A stretch of DNA of 36,132 nt, from NCBI RefSeq assembly GCF_021556615.1, contig NZ_JAKGGD010000011.1, positions 1-36,132 of the forward strand. Reading direction: 5' to 3'. The translations under genes were made by a program, and so were the position numbers. The notes under the pieces were generated by a model, which was not told the DNA's origin, made no database searches, and was given only the letters and a program-made list of their open reading frames with translations. Each line of letters opens with the position of its first letter. Position 1 is the stretch's first letter. This document shows, in pieces, positions 24,813-33,333 of this stretch. The stretch is from Paracoccus salsus (GTDB lineage Bacteria > Pseudomonadota > Alphaproteobacteria > Rhodobacterales > Rhodobacteraceae).

Positions 24813-25673
24813 ATGAAATTGCTTCGTTACGGCAAGCCCGGTGCCGAGAAACCCGGCCTGCTCGACTCATCGCGCCGGGTACGAGACCTTTCGGGTGCGG
24901 TGGCCGACATCGCGGGCCCGGTCCTGCGGCGGGCGGGTCTGAACGCCCTGCGCGATCTGGACGTCGATTCCCTGCCGCTGGTCGAAGGCACCCCGCAGCA
25001 GGATCTGAGGCTTGGCGCCTGCGTCGGGCAGATCGGCAAGTTCATCTGCATCGGGCTGAACTATGCCGATCACGCCGCGGAAGCCGGCATGCCCATCCCG
25101 CCCGAGCCGGTGATCTTCAACAAGTGGACCTCGGCCGTCTGCGGCCCCAACGATCCAATCCAGATCCCGCGCGACTCCGTCAAGACGGACTGGGAGGTCG
25201 AGCTTGGCGTGGTGATCGGCGAGCCGGGCGTTTACATCGACGAGGCGAAGGCCATGGATCATGTCGCCGGGTTCTGCGTCATCAATGACGTGTCCGAGCG
25301 CGAATTCCAGCTTGAACGCGCCGGCACCTGGGACAAGGGCAAGGGCTGCGACACCTTCGGGCCGACCGGGCCCTGGCTGGTGACGCCGGACGAGGTTGCG
25401 GATGTGGACGATCTTGAGATGTGGCTCGATGTCGACGGTGTCCGCCAGCAATCGGGCAACACATCGACCCTGATCTACAAGGTCCCGCACCTGATCGCCT
25501 ATTGCAGCCGTTTCATGAGTCTTCAGCCCGGGGATGTCATCTCGACCGGGACGCCCCCGGGTGTCGGCATGGGCCAGAAGCCGCCGCGGTTCCTTCAGGG
25601 CGGAGAGGTCGTGACCCTCGGCATCGCCGGTCTGGGCGAACAGCGGAGTTCCGTGCGCGCCGCGTCGCGATAG
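24813..25673 (+). CDS. FAH family hydrolase, probable 2,4-diketo-3-deoxy-L-fuconate/rhamnonate hydrolase
   Basis: 286 residues from the ATG at 24813, with GGAAAAG just upstream; a TTG 12 bp earlier is less likely. The fumarylacetoacetase fold is clear. GLNYADHAAEAG (81-92) is the active-site loop, Glu128 and Glu130 (DWEVELGVVIG) and Asp159 (VINDVSERE) are the metal ligands, and the fingerprint ISTGTPPGVGMG is present. Members close to this sequence cleave 2,4-diketo-3-deoxy-L-fuconate or -rhamnonate to pyruvate and L-lactate. That fits the 2-keto-3-deoxy acid dehydrogenase-like SDR at 13580-14323 and the lactate-oxidase-like enzyme at 12441-13580. It is the last gene of the importer operon. 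Other acylpyruvate substrates remain possible. Confidence 0.87.
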   Translation: MKLLRYGKPGAEKPGLLDSSRRVRDLSGAVADIAGPVLRRAGLNALRDLDVDSLPLVEGTPQQDLRLGACVGQIGKFICIGLNYADHAAEAGMPIPPEPVIFNKWTSAVCGPNDPIQIPRDSVKTDWEVELGVVIGEPGVYIDEAKAMDHVAGFCVINDVSEREFQLERAGTWDKGKGCDTFGPTGPWLVTPDEVADVDDLEMWLDVDGVRQQSGNTSTLIYKVPHLIAYCSRFMSLQPGDVISTGTPPGVGMGQKPPRFLQGGEVVTLGIAGLGEQRSSVRAASR

Positions 25674-25792
25674 ACGGGGCTTGCGCGGTGCGACCCTGAA
25701 GCGACGCGGTCCGCAGGCGGAAGGCGACCGACCGATCAGGCCGCGCGTCGCAGAGGATGCTAAGGCTGTTCGAAATGGACGCGCCAACATTC

Positions 25793-25823
25793 AAAACGGA
25801 CATGTTTCACCTTGTTCCGTTTT
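25793..25823. promoter_or_regulatory. Inverted repeat AAAACGGA-N15-TCCGTTTT, candidate operator
   Basis: Two perfect 8-bp arms (25793-25800 and 25816-25823) lie in an AT-rich patch 87 bp before the 3-hydroxyisobutyrate dehydrogenase-like gene. The position fits a regulator site for the two-gene unit that follows. No T run marks it as a terminator of the upstream gene in plus orientation beyond TTTT itself, so a terminator role is not excluded. Confidence 0.45.
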
Positions 25824-25873
25824 CCCAAGCGCCTCAGCCTGTTCGCACGGCAGGGGAAGACGACCATGCTGCG

Positions 25874-25884
25874 GTCCATATCGG
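25874..25884 (+). promoter_or_regulatory. Copy of the operator half-site GTCCATATCGG
   Basis: This 11-mer is identical to 19177-19187 inside the 36-bp dyad of the divergent operons. It lies 26 bp before the start of the dehydrogenase gene at 25910. There is no visible second arm here, so it may be a single half-site or chance. Confidence 0.3.
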
Positions 25885-25909
25885 TTGATTCTGACAGGAG
25901 GGCATCTTG

Positions 25910-26776
25910 ATGCGTGTGGGCTTTGCCGGGCTGGGCCGAATGGGCGGCCCCATGGCACGCAATCTGGCGCGCGCGGGCCATGATCTGACCCTGTGGAACC
26001 GCTCGCCGGACAAGGCGCAGGCCTTGGCTGCGCAATTGGGCTGCGCCGTGGCAGAGACGCTGAGCCAGCTTTCGAATGATGCCGATGTGATCGTCACCAT
26101 GCTTGCAGACGACGCCTCGTCAGAGTCGGTGCATGGCGGCCCGACGGGGCTCTTCGCCGGATCGGCCCGCACCTATATCGAGATGGGCACGATGAGCCCC
26201 GACCATATCGGCTGGCTGATCGCCCGGGCACCAGAGGGCACTCGGGTTATCGACGCCCCGGTCTCCGGCGCGACGCAGGCCGCCCATGATGCGCAGCTTC
26301 TGATCATGGCGGGTTGCACGGCCCAGCAGGCGGCCCCCATGGCCCCGCTTTTCGACGCGATGGGCAAGCAGACGCTGTGTCTCGGGAAGCCCGGCACAGG
26401 CGCGGTCATGAAGCTGGCTGTCAATTCCCTGATCCATGGGCTGAACCAGACGCTGGCCGAAGCCATGACGCTGGCCGAAGCGGCGGGCATCGATTCCGGG
26501 TTGGCCTTTGACGTGATCGAGGCCAGCGCGGCCTGTGCCCCGATGCTGAAATACCGCCGCCCGCTCTATCTTGACGAGGCTGCGCATGACGTGACCTTCA
26601 CCGTCGCACTGGCGCGAAAGGACATGGAACTTGCCGCCAGGCTGGCCCGTGATCTTGGCACCGCCATGCCGCAGGGCCTGACCACATTGAAGAAACTGAG
26701 AGAGGCCGAGGCCAGAGGCTATGCCGATCGTGACATGGCCTCGATCCTGCCTTTCATGCGAAAGGAAACATCATGA
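25910..26776 (+). CDS. NAD(P)-dependent beta-hydroxyacid dehydrogenase (3-hydroxyisobutyrate dehydrogenase family)
   Basis: 288 residues from the ATG at 25910, with GGAGG 8 nt upstream; the TTG one codon earlier is in frame. The Rossmann motif is GFAGLGRMGGPMA at 4-16, the substrate-binding DAPVSGA is at 116-122, and the catalytic Lys168 lies in the GAVMKLAVN segment. The C-terminal all-helical domain is complete. The family includes 3-hydroxyisobutyrate, tartronate semialdehyde, glyoxylate and sulfolactaldehyde reductases, so the substrate is a small beta-hydroxy acid. It overlaps the ThuA-like gene by 4 bp (ATGA). The position after the sugar-acid operon suggests a linked job. Confidence 0.88.
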   Translation: MRVGFAGLGRMGGPMARNLARAGHDLTLWNRSPDKAQALAAQLGCAVAETLSQLSNDADVIVTMLADDASSESVHGGPTGLFAGSARTYIEMGTMSPDHIGWLIARAPEGTRVIDAPVSGATQAAHDAQLLIMAGCTAQQAAPMAPLFDAMGKQTLCLGKPGTGAVMKLAVNSLIHGLNQTLAEAMTLAEAAGIDSGLAFDVIEASAACAPMLKYRRPLYLDEAAHDVTFTVALARKDMELAARLARDLGTAMPQGLTTLKKLREAEARGYADRDMASILPFMRKETS

Positions 26777-27477
26777 AAGCTGCCCTGTTCGTCGGCGGCT
26801 GGGAAGGCCACACGCCCAGCGATTTCGCCGAATGGTATCGCCGCCTGCTGGAAGCCAACGGGTTTAAGGTGGATGTCTACGACACGCTGCAGCCACTGGA
26901 ACAGCCGGACGATCTTGCCGATCTTGACCTGATCACGCCGATCTGGTCCTCGGCGCGTTCCGGCCATCGGGAAGAGTTCGGCAACATGACCAAACCGCAG
27001 GAGGACGGCCTCTTGCAACTCGTCGGCAGGGGCTGCGGCCTGGCAGGCTGGCATGGCCATATGGGCGACGCGTTCCGCGACCGGCCCACCTATCACTTCC
27101 TGATCGGCGGGCAGTTCGTGGCGCATCCGCCCGGATGGCCTGACAATCTGCAGCCCCGAGAGGATTACATCGATTACGATGTGACGATCTGCAAACCCGA
27201 CGACCCGATCGTGCAGGGCATCAAGAGCTTCCGCCTCACTTCCGAGCAATATTACATGCTGGTGGACCCGTCGAATGAGGTTCTCGCCACCACGACCTTT
27301 TCCGGCGATCACCTGTGGTGGATCGAGGGCACGGTGATCCCCGTGGTCTGGAAACGGCGCTGGGACAAAGGGCGGGTGTTCTATTGTTCCATCGGACACG
27401 AACTCGATGATCTCAAGGTCCCGCAAGTGACCGAGATAATCCGGCGCGGGGCGCTGTGGGCGGCGGGAGCCCAATAG
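26773..27477 (+). CDS. ThuA-like domain protein
   Basis: 234 residues, beginning MKAALFVGGWEGHTP. This is the ThuA family, a class I glutamine amidotransferase-like fold without a known active centre. Landmarks are GRGCGLAGWHGHMGDAF, YHFLIGGQFVAHP and GRVFYCSIGH, the last being the usual ThuA ending. Members are found in trehalose and other sugar utilisation clusters, often together with oxidoreductases of keto-sugar metabolism; the biochemical role is poorly defined. The start overlaps the dehydrogenase stop (ATGA), so both are translated together. No signal peptide is seen. Confidence 0.85.
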   Translation: MKAALFVGGWEGHTPSDFAEWYRRLLEANGFKVDVYDTLQPLEQPDDLADLDLITPIWSSARSGHREEFGNMTKPQEDGLLQLVGRGCGLAGWHGHMGDAFRDRPTYHFLIGGQFVAHPPGWPDNLQPREDYIDYDVTICKPDDPIVQGIKSFRLTSEQYYMLVDPSNEVLATTTFSGDHLWWIEGTVIPVVWKRRWDKGRVFYCSIGHELDDLKVPQVTEIIRRGALWAAGAQ

Positions 27478-27570
27478 CTCGGCCATTCTCTCGTCTGCCT
27501 GCCATCCTCGTCGTTCTCCGTGATACGGGATGAACTATCCCAGCAGGCGGACGGCCCACGTTGGGCAAGA

Positions 27571-27642
27571 GTGGCTGAACGCCAGGATGTGAAGATCGCG
27601 GATGTGGTTCGTCAGATCGGCGCGACGCCACGGACCTGTTAG
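27571..27642 (+). pseudogene. Possible IS3-type OrfA fragment
   Basis: Twenty-three codons read VAERQDVKIADVVRQIG then ATPRTC and stop. The KIADVVRQIG core resembles the helix-turn-helix of IS3-family OrfA proteins (often ADVVRQIGVSE followed by TYYRW). It lies in the 190-bp gap between the ThuA-like and regulator genes. It is too short to be certain. Confidence 0.3.
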
Positions 27643-27665
27643 CGCCAAACCGTGCCGGCGCCCGG

Positions 27666-28664
27666 TCAGGACAGCGCGGGCGCCGGAACGGTTTGCCGCC
27701 AGGTTTCGGGGGTGACGCCGGTGCGATCGCGAAAGACGCGGATCAGGTGCGAGGCGTCGCAGAACCCGGTTTCGGCCGCTATCTGGCTGATGGTGCGATC
27801 CGACCTCGACAGCAGCAGCCGCACCTGCGACAGGCGCACCAGCAGGAATGCCTCTGACGGCGCGACCCCCAGCGAAGAGCCGAAGTGCCGCTCCAGCTTG
27901 CGGCGGCTGACCTGAAGCCGCGCGGCGATCTGCGATACGGTCAGCGGCGCGTCCATGTTCTGTTGCAGGATCAGCAGCGCGCGGCGCACCAGGGGGTCAT
28001 CGGTCTTCAGCTCCAGCGGCAGGCCGGGCTGCGGCTCATCGGCGGCCATTGCGGTGTCGATGATCATGATATGCAGGCTTTTCTGCGCTGCGGCCTTGCC
28101 GATATGGCGGTCGACCAGAAACGCTGCCAGATGGGCCGAACTGGCGCCGCCCGAACAGGTCAGCCGGTCGCGGTCGACAACGAATATCCGGTCCGACACA
28201 GGGTGCAGCCCTTCGAACTGTTCCAGGAAGTCGTTGTGGTGGAACCAGCTCACGCAGCAGCGATAGCCGTCCATCAGCCCGGCGCGGTGCAGGATGAATG
28301 CCCCGGTGCAAACCCCGATCAGCGGCACCCCCATCTGGGCTGCGCGGTGCAGGAAGAGTGTATAGTCGGGATTCAGCCGCTCGATCTCGTCAATCAGCCC
28401 GCCGACCACCACGATGTAGTCGAAGCGCGACGGATCGCCCAGCCTCTCCTCGGGAGAGACGGCGATGCCGCAGCTGGAACGAACCGGATCGGAGCTGGGC
28501 GCGATCACCCGCCAGGTGCAACGGATCGGACGGGAACGGTCGCCTTCGTCCGCGGCCAGTCGCAGAACGTCGATGAAATTCGCGAAAGCCGACAAGGTAA
28601 AACGCCGCGCCAGCACGAAGCCGACACGCAAAAGGGGGGATTCGGATGAGGTCGCGGCGCGCAT
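27666..28664 (-). CDS. GlxA-family AraC regulator, probable activator of the sarcosine operon
   Basis: 332 residues from the ATG at 28664; the frame extends to a TTG at 28709 without family support. The N-terminal two thirds is a DJ-1/PfpI-like (GATase1-like) ligand domain: YIVVVGGLIDEIE, then PLIGVCTGAFILHRAGLMDG, then CVSWFHHNDFLEQF, then CSGGASSAHLAAFLV. The last 100 residues are a double AraC helix-turn-helix (PLTVSQIAARLQVSRRKLER and ISQIAAETGFCDASHLIRVF). This is the GbdR/SouR/CdhR class that senses betaine-type metabolites. It is divergent from soxB with a 102-bp shared promoter region containing a direct repeat, so it is the likely sarcosine- or glycine betaine-responsive activator of soxBDAG-glyA. 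Confidence 0.88.
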   Translation of the reverse strand: MRAATSSESPLLRVGFVLARRFTLSAFANFIDVLRLAADEGDRSRPIRCTWRVIAPSSDPVRSSCGIAVSPEERLGDPSRFDYIVVVGGLIDEIERLNPDYTLFLHRAAQMGVPLIGVCTGAFILHRAGLMDGYRCCVSWFHHNDFLEQFEGLHPVSDRIFVVDRDRLTCSGGASSAHLAAFLVDRHIGKAAAQKSLHIMIIDTAMAADEPQPGLPLELKTDDPLVRRALLILQQNMDAPLTVSQIAARLQVSRRKLERHFGSSLGVAPSEAFLLVRLSQVRLLLSRSDRTISQIAAETGFCDASHLIRVFRDRTGVTPETWRQTVPAPALS

Positions 28665-28685
28665 GACGCAATTGTAACATCCTCC

Positions 28686-28709
28686 TGGCGCAATGATCCA
28701 GTGGCGCAA
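28686..28709. promoter_or_regulatory. Direct repeat TGGCGCAA in the regulator-soxB intergenic region
   Basis: TGGCGCAA occurs at 28686-28693 and again at 28702-28709, 16 bp apart start to start. AraC-family regulators bind direct repeats, so this is a candidate site for the adjacent GlxA-type regulator. Spacing is shorter than the usual two helix turns. Confidence 0.4.
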
Positions 28710-28766
28710 GGCCCTGGTCTGTCAGTGTCCCGTCGAACGCAGGAATCGCCCGCAAGGACACGTGCC

Positions 28767-30020
28767 ATGACCCATTTCTCTGCCATGTCGCTGCTGAAGA
28801 ACGCGCTGACCGGTCACAAGGGCTGGCGCGAGCAGTGGCCCGACAGCCAGCCCAAGGCCGAATACGACGTGGTGATCGTCGGCGCCGGCGGACACGGCCT
28901 CGGCGCGGCCTATTACCTCGCCAAGGAACACGGCATCACCAATGTCGCGGTGATCGACAAGGGCTGGCTGGGCGGTGGCAATACCGGCCGCAACACCACC
29001 ATCATCCGTTCGAACTATCTCTATGACGAAAGCGCGCGGCTGTTCGATCACGCGCTGGATCTGTGGGACAATCTCAGCCAGGAGCTGAATTACAACGTCA
29101 TGTATTCCAAGCGCGGCGTGATGATGCTGGCGCATAACGTCCATGACGTGCAGTCCTTCCAGCGTCACATCCACGCCAACCGGCTGAACGGTGTGGACAA
29201 TCGCTGGCTGAGCAAGGAAGAGGCCAAGGCGTTCTGCCCGCCGCTGAACATCTCGCCCGACGCGCGCTATCCGGTCATGGGCGCGGCGTTGCAGATGCGC
29301 GCGGGCACGGCACGTCACGATGCGGTTGCCTGGGGCTATGCCCGGGCGGCGGCGGCGCGGGGCGTGGACATCATCCAGAACTGCCCCGTGATCGCCATCC
29401 GTCGCGGCGCCGATGGCGCAGTCGAAGGTGTGGACACGGCCAAGGGCTTCATCAAGGCCAAAAAGGTCGCGGTCTCGGCCGCTGGCCACACCAGCGTGGT
29501 GATGGACAGCGCCGGCGTGCGGCTGCCGCTGGAAAGCTATCCGCTGCAGGCACTGGTCAGCGAGCCGGTGAAGCCGATCTTCCCCTGCGTGGTCATGTCG
29601 AACACGGTCCATGCCTATCTCAGCCAGTCCGACAAGGGCGAGCTGGTGATCGGCTCGGGCACCGACCAGTATACCAGCTACTCCCAACGGGGCGGTCTGC
29701 CGCTGATCGAGCATACGGTCGCGGCGATCTGCGAGGTGTTCCCGATCTTCACCCGGATGCGGATGCTGCGCAAATGGGCCGGCATCGTTGACGTGACCCC
29801 CGACCGCTCGGCCATCCTGGGCAAGACCCCGGTCAAGGGGCTCTACGTGAACTGCGGTTGGGGCACCGGTGGCTTCAAGGCCACCCCGGGCGCGGCCCAC
29901 ACGCTGGCCTGGACGGTTGCGAAGGACGAACCGCACCCGATCAACGCCCCCTTCACGCTTGAACGCTTCACCACCGGCCGGCTGATCGACGAAGCCGCCG
30001 CCGCCGCCGTCGCGCACTGA
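28767..30020 (+). CDS. soxB: Sarcosine oxidase subunit beta
   Basis: 417 residues from the ATG at 28767, the usual length of this subunit. It is a DAO-type flavoprotein with GAGGHGLGAAYYLA (39-52) binding FAD, preceded by the family start (SLLKNALTGHKGWREQWP). His184 in TARHDAVAWGYAR matches the histidine that carries covalent FMN in heterotetrameric sarcosine oxidases. The GWGTGGFKATPG segment near the end is also conserved. The subunit oxidises sarcosine (N-methylglycine) to an imine. It is the first gene of soxB-soxD-soxA-soxG-glyA, divergent from the GlxA-type regulator. Confidence 0.97.
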   Translation: MTHFSAMSLLKNALTGHKGWREQWPDSQPKAEYDVVIVGAGGHGLGAAYYLAKEHGITNVAVIDKGWLGGGNTGRNTTIIRSNYLYDESARLFDHALDLWDNLSQELNYNVMYSKRGVMMLAHNVHDVQSFQRHIHANRLNGVDNRWLSKEEAKAFCPPLNISPDARYPVMGAALQMRAGTARHDAVAWGYARAAAARGVDIIQNCPVIAIRRGADGAVEGVDTAKGFIKAKKVAVSAAGHTSVVMDSAGVRLPLESYPLQALVSEPVKPIFPCVVMSNTVHAYLSQSDKGELVIGSGTDQYTSYSQRGGLPLIEHTVAAICEVFPIFTRMRMLRKWAGIVDVTPDRSAILGKTPVKGLYVNCGWGTGGFKATPGAAHTLAWTVAKDEPHPINAPFTLERFTTGRLIDEAAAAAVAH

Positions 30021-30032
30021 GGAGCCACGCAC

Positions 30033-30335
30033 ATGCTGCTGATCCACTGCCCCTATTGCGAGGAAACCCTGCCCGAGGCCGAATTTGCCTATGCAGGCGA
30101 AGCCCATATCGCCCGGCCCGCCGATCCCTCGACGCTGTCGGATGAGGAATGGCGCGATTTCCTGTTCATCCGCACCAATGCACGCGGCACACATTTCGAA
30201 CGCTGGAGACATATCCACGGCTGCGGACGTTTCTTCAACGCGGCGCGCGATACCGTCAGCGACCGTTTCCTGACCACCTACAAGGCGGGTAAAGCCCGTC
30301 CCGACCTGAGCGCCGTGAAGGAGGCCGCCGAATGA
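30033..30335 (+). CDS. soxD: Sarcosine oxidase subunit delta
   Basis: 100 residues, a small zinc subunit. Cys6 and Cys9 (HCPYC), His60 and Cys64 (HIHGC) correspond to the zinc ligands of the family; the remainder (EEWRDFLFIRTNARGTHFERW) is typical. GGAG lies 10 nt before the ATG. It starts 12 bp after soxB and overlaps soxA by 4 bp. Confidence 0.97.
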   Translation: MLLIHCPYCEETLPEAEFAYAGEAHIARPADPSTLSDEEWRDFLFIRTNARGTHFERWRHIHGCGRFFNAARDTVSDRFLTTYKAGKARPDLSAVKEAAE

Positions 30336-33322
30336 GCCGCTATCGCATCACTGGACGTGGCCGCGTCGATCACGGCGCGACGGTCAGCTTTACCTTCGAC
30401 GGCAAGACCTACCAGGGGCTGCGCGGCGATACCGTTGCCTCGGCTCTGCTTGCCAACGGCGTCCACCTGATGGGCCGGTCGTTCAAGTATCACCGCCCGC
30501 GCGGCGTCGTCACGGCCGGTTCGGAAGAACCCAACGCCCTGATCGGCACGACCCGTGGCCCCGGCCGGTTCGAGCCCAACACCCGCGCAACGGTGCAGGA
30601 GCTGCGCAAGGGGCTGGTCACGGAAAGCCAGAACAAATGGCCACGCCTGTCGTTCGACCTGGGCGCCATCAATGACCGGGCCTACATGCTGTTTTCAGCC
30701 GGGTTCTATTACAAGACCTTCATGTGGCCGAAAAGCTTCTGGGACAAAGTCTACGAGCCGTTCATCCGGAACGCCGCCGGTCTTGGCAAGTCGCCGACCG
30801 AGGTCGATCCCGACCGCTATGCCTCTCGCAATCTGCACACCGATCTTCTGATCGTCGGCGGCGGTGCGGCCGGAATCGCGGCGGCGCTGGTTGCGGCAAG
30901 ATCGGGCGCGCGCGTCGTGCTGGTCGATGAGAACCCCGAGATGGGCGGCGCGCTGCTGTCCGACCCGGCGGTGAAGATCGAGGGCCAGGGCGCATGGGCA
31001 TGGCTGGACGACAAGCTGTCCGAACTGCGTGCGCTGGGGGTCAGGCTGATGACCCGGACGACCGCCATCGGCTATTATCACCAGAACTTCGTGGCCCTGT
31101 GCGAGCGTCTGACCGACCATCTGGACACGCCGCCGGCCAATGCGCCGCGCGAACGCATGTGGCATGTGCGCGCCAACCAGGTGGTCCTGGCGCAAGGTGC
31201 GCTGGAAAAGCCGCTGGTGTATGATGGCAACGACCGCCCCGGCGTGATGCTGGCGGGCGCGGCACAGACTTATCTCAACCGCTATGGCGTCCGCGTGGGC
31301 GACAATGTCGCCGTGCTGACCAGCCATGACAGCGCCTATCATGCAGCGTTCGACCTGGCCGATGCAGGCAGCAGGATCGCCGCGGTCATCGACACCCGCC
31401 GCGACATCCGCACGGATCTGCTCGACGCTGCGAAACAGCGCGGCATCGAGGTGCTGCGGGGCCACAGCGCGACCGGCACCAAGGGCCGGCTGCGGATCAA
31501 GTCGGTGCGCGTCAACCCGGTGCAGGGCGACAAGGTCGGCGCATCGCGCGAGATTTCCTGCGACGCGCTGCTGATGTCGGGCGGCTGGACGCCGTCTCTG
31601 CACCTGTTCTCGCACACCAAGGGCTCGCTTTCCTGGGATGCGGACAGCAACACGTTCCTGCCCGACCGCAAGACCGAGGCCTGCCACATCGCCGGCGCCG
31701 GGCGCGGGTTGTGGGGTTACGCAGCGGTGCTGGAAGACGGCGTGAAGGCCGGTCTGGCCGCCGTCGAGGCGTTGTCCCGAACCGCCCAGCCGCGCGACCT
31801 TCCGGTCGAGAACGACCGGCCCGGCACCGGCGTCAGCCACACGGAACTGCCGACCGACCGCAGCCCCGGCAAGGCCAAGGCCTTCGTCGACTACCAGAAC
31901 GACGTCACCGCCAAGGATCTGAGGCTGGCTGTGCGCGAGGGCATGCGCTCGATCGAACATGTCAAGCGCTACACCACCAACGGCATGGCGACCGACCAGG
32001 GCAAGATGTCGAACATCAATGGCCTGATGATCGCCGCTGACGCGCTGGCCAAGCAGCCGCCGCAGGTCGGGCTGACGACATTTCGTCCGCCCTACACGCC
32101 GACCAGCTTCGGTGCCTTCGCGGGCTATCTGCGCGGCGAGACCTTCCAGCTGACCCGCAAGACGCCCATCGACCCCTGGGCCGAGGCGCATGGCGCGGTC
32201 TTCGAACCCGTCGCGCAATGGCGCCGCGCGTGGTATTTCCCGAAGGCGGGCGAGGACATGCATGCCGCCGTGGCTCGCGAATGCCGGGCCACGCGTGCTT
32301 CGGCCGGGATCTTCGACGCCTCGACGCTGGGCAAGATCGAGGTTGCGGGTCCCGATGCCGTCGAGTTCATGAACCGCATGTACACCAACCCCTGGACCAG
32401 GCTGGCGGCGGGTCGCTGCCGCTATGGACTGCTGTTGGGCGAGGACGGCTTCATCCGCGACGACGGTGTCATCGGGCGTCTGTCGGATGACCTGTTCCAC
32501 GTCACCACCACCACCGGTGGCGCGGCCCGGGTGCTGAACATGATGGAGGATTATCTCCAGACCGAATGGCCCGATCTGAATGTCTGGCTGACCTCGACGA
32601 CCGAACAGTGGGCGACGGTCGCCTTGAACGGCCCCAATGCCCGCAAGGTGCTGGAGCCGCTGGTCGAGGGTCTGGACCTGTCGGACGACCGCTTCCCGCA
32701 CATGTCCGTCGCCGAGTGCACGGTCGCGGGTCTGCCTGCCCGACTGTTCCGCCTGTCCTTCACCGGCGAGCTGGGCTTCGAGATCAACGTGCCCGCGCGC
32801 CACGGCCTGAAGCTGTGGGAGGCGCTGATGGAATCCGGCCGCGCCCATGACATCTGCCCTTATGGCACCGAGACGATGCACGTCCTGCGGGCCGAAAAGG
32901 GCTATATCATCGTGGGGCAGGACACCGACGGGACGGTGACTCCGCAGGATGCCGGCCTGACCTGGGCGATCGGCCAGAAAAAGCCCGATTTCGTGGGCAA
33001 GCGGTCGCTGTCGCGCCCCGACATCGTCGGCAAGGGCCGCAAGCAGCTGGTCGGGCTGCTGACCGAGGACGGCAGCCAGCTGGAGGAAGGCGCGCAGATC
33101 GTGCTGGACCCCCACCAGTCCTTGCCGATGAAGATGGTCGGCCACGTGACCTCGTCCTACGCATCGGCCACGCTGGGACACCCGATCGCCATGGCGGTGA
33201 TCGAAGGCGGCCATGATCGGATGGGCGAGGTGGTGCATGTTCCAATGCCCGACGGCGTGCGGCGGGCCAGGGTAACCTCGACCGTGTTCTATGATCCCGA
33301 AGGCGCGCGGTTGAAGGCGTAA
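30332..33322 (+). CDS. soxA: Sarcosine oxidase subunit alpha
   Basis: 996 residues, full length. The N-terminal ferredoxin-like segment (FDGKTYQGLRGDTVASALLA, then the YHRPRG stretch) is followed by a dinucleotide-binding domain (LLIVGGGAAGIAAALVAA near 170) that holds NAD. The C-terminal half, from about 610, is an aminomethyltransferase (GcvT-like) domain with the folate-site features LNGPNARKVLE and SFTGELGFEIN. This domain receives the methyl-derived carbon and forms 5,10-methylene-tetrahydrofolate. Translation is coupled to soxD (ATGA). No frameshift or truncation is visible. Confidence 0.97.
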   Translation: MSRYRITGRGRVDHGATVSFTFDGKTYQGLRGDTVASALLANGVHLMGRSFKYHRPRGVVTAGSEEPNALIGTTRGPGRFEPNTRATVQELRKGLVTESQNKWPRLSFDLGAINDRAYMLFSAGFYYKTFMWPKSFWDKVYEPFIRNAAGLGKSPTEVDPDRYASRNLHTDLLIVGGGAAGIAAALVAARSGARVVLVDENPEMGGALLSDPAVKIEGQGAWAWLDDKLSELRALGVRLMTRTTAIGYYHQNFVALCERLTDHLDTPPANAPRERMWHVRANQVVLAQGALEKPLVYDGNDRPGVMLAGAAQTYLNRYGVRVGDNVAVLTSHDSAYHAAFDLADAGSRIAAVIDTRRDIRTDLLDAAKQRGIEVLRGHSATGTKGRLRIKSVRVNPVQGDKVGASREISCDALLMSGGWTPSLHLFSHTKGSLSWDADSNTFLPDRKTEACHIAGAGRGLWGYAAVLEDGVKAGLAAVEALSRTAQPRDLPVENDRPGTGVSHTELPTDRSPGKAKAFVDYQNDVTAKDLRLAVREGMRSIEHVKRYTTNGMATDQGKMSNINGLMIAADALAKQPPQVGLTTFRPPYTPTSFGAFAGYLRGETFQLTRKTPIDPWAEAHGAVFEPVAQWRRAWYFPKAGEDMHAAVARECRATRASAGIFDASTLGKIEVAGPDAVEFMNRMYTNPWTRLAAGRCRYGLLLGEDGFIRDDGVIGRLSDDLFHVTTTTGGAARVLNMMEDYLQTEWPDLNVWLTSTTEQWATVALNGPNARKVLEPLVEGLDLSDDRFPHMSVAECTVAGLPARLFRLSFTGELGFEINVPARHGLKLWEALMESGRAHDICPYGTETMHVLRAEKGYIIVGQDTDGTVTPQDAGLTWAIGQKKPDFVGKRSLSRPDIVGKGRKQLVGLLTEDGSQLEEGAQIVLDPHQSLPMKMVGHVTSSYASATLGHPIAMAVIEGGHDRMGEVVHVPMPDGVRRARVTSTVFYDPEGARLKA

Positions 33323-33333
33323 GGAGAGTTGAG

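Noticed and set aside
28709..28756. Upstream in-frame start region for soxB (from 28701)
   Set aside because: The conserved N-terminus of the subunit begins just after the ATG at 28767 and the extension lacks similarity.
30695..33238. 847-codon open frame on the minus strand opposite soxA
   Set aside because: It is the mirror of a strongly supported gene in GC-rich DNA; its translation is His/Gln/Arg-rich without any family feature.
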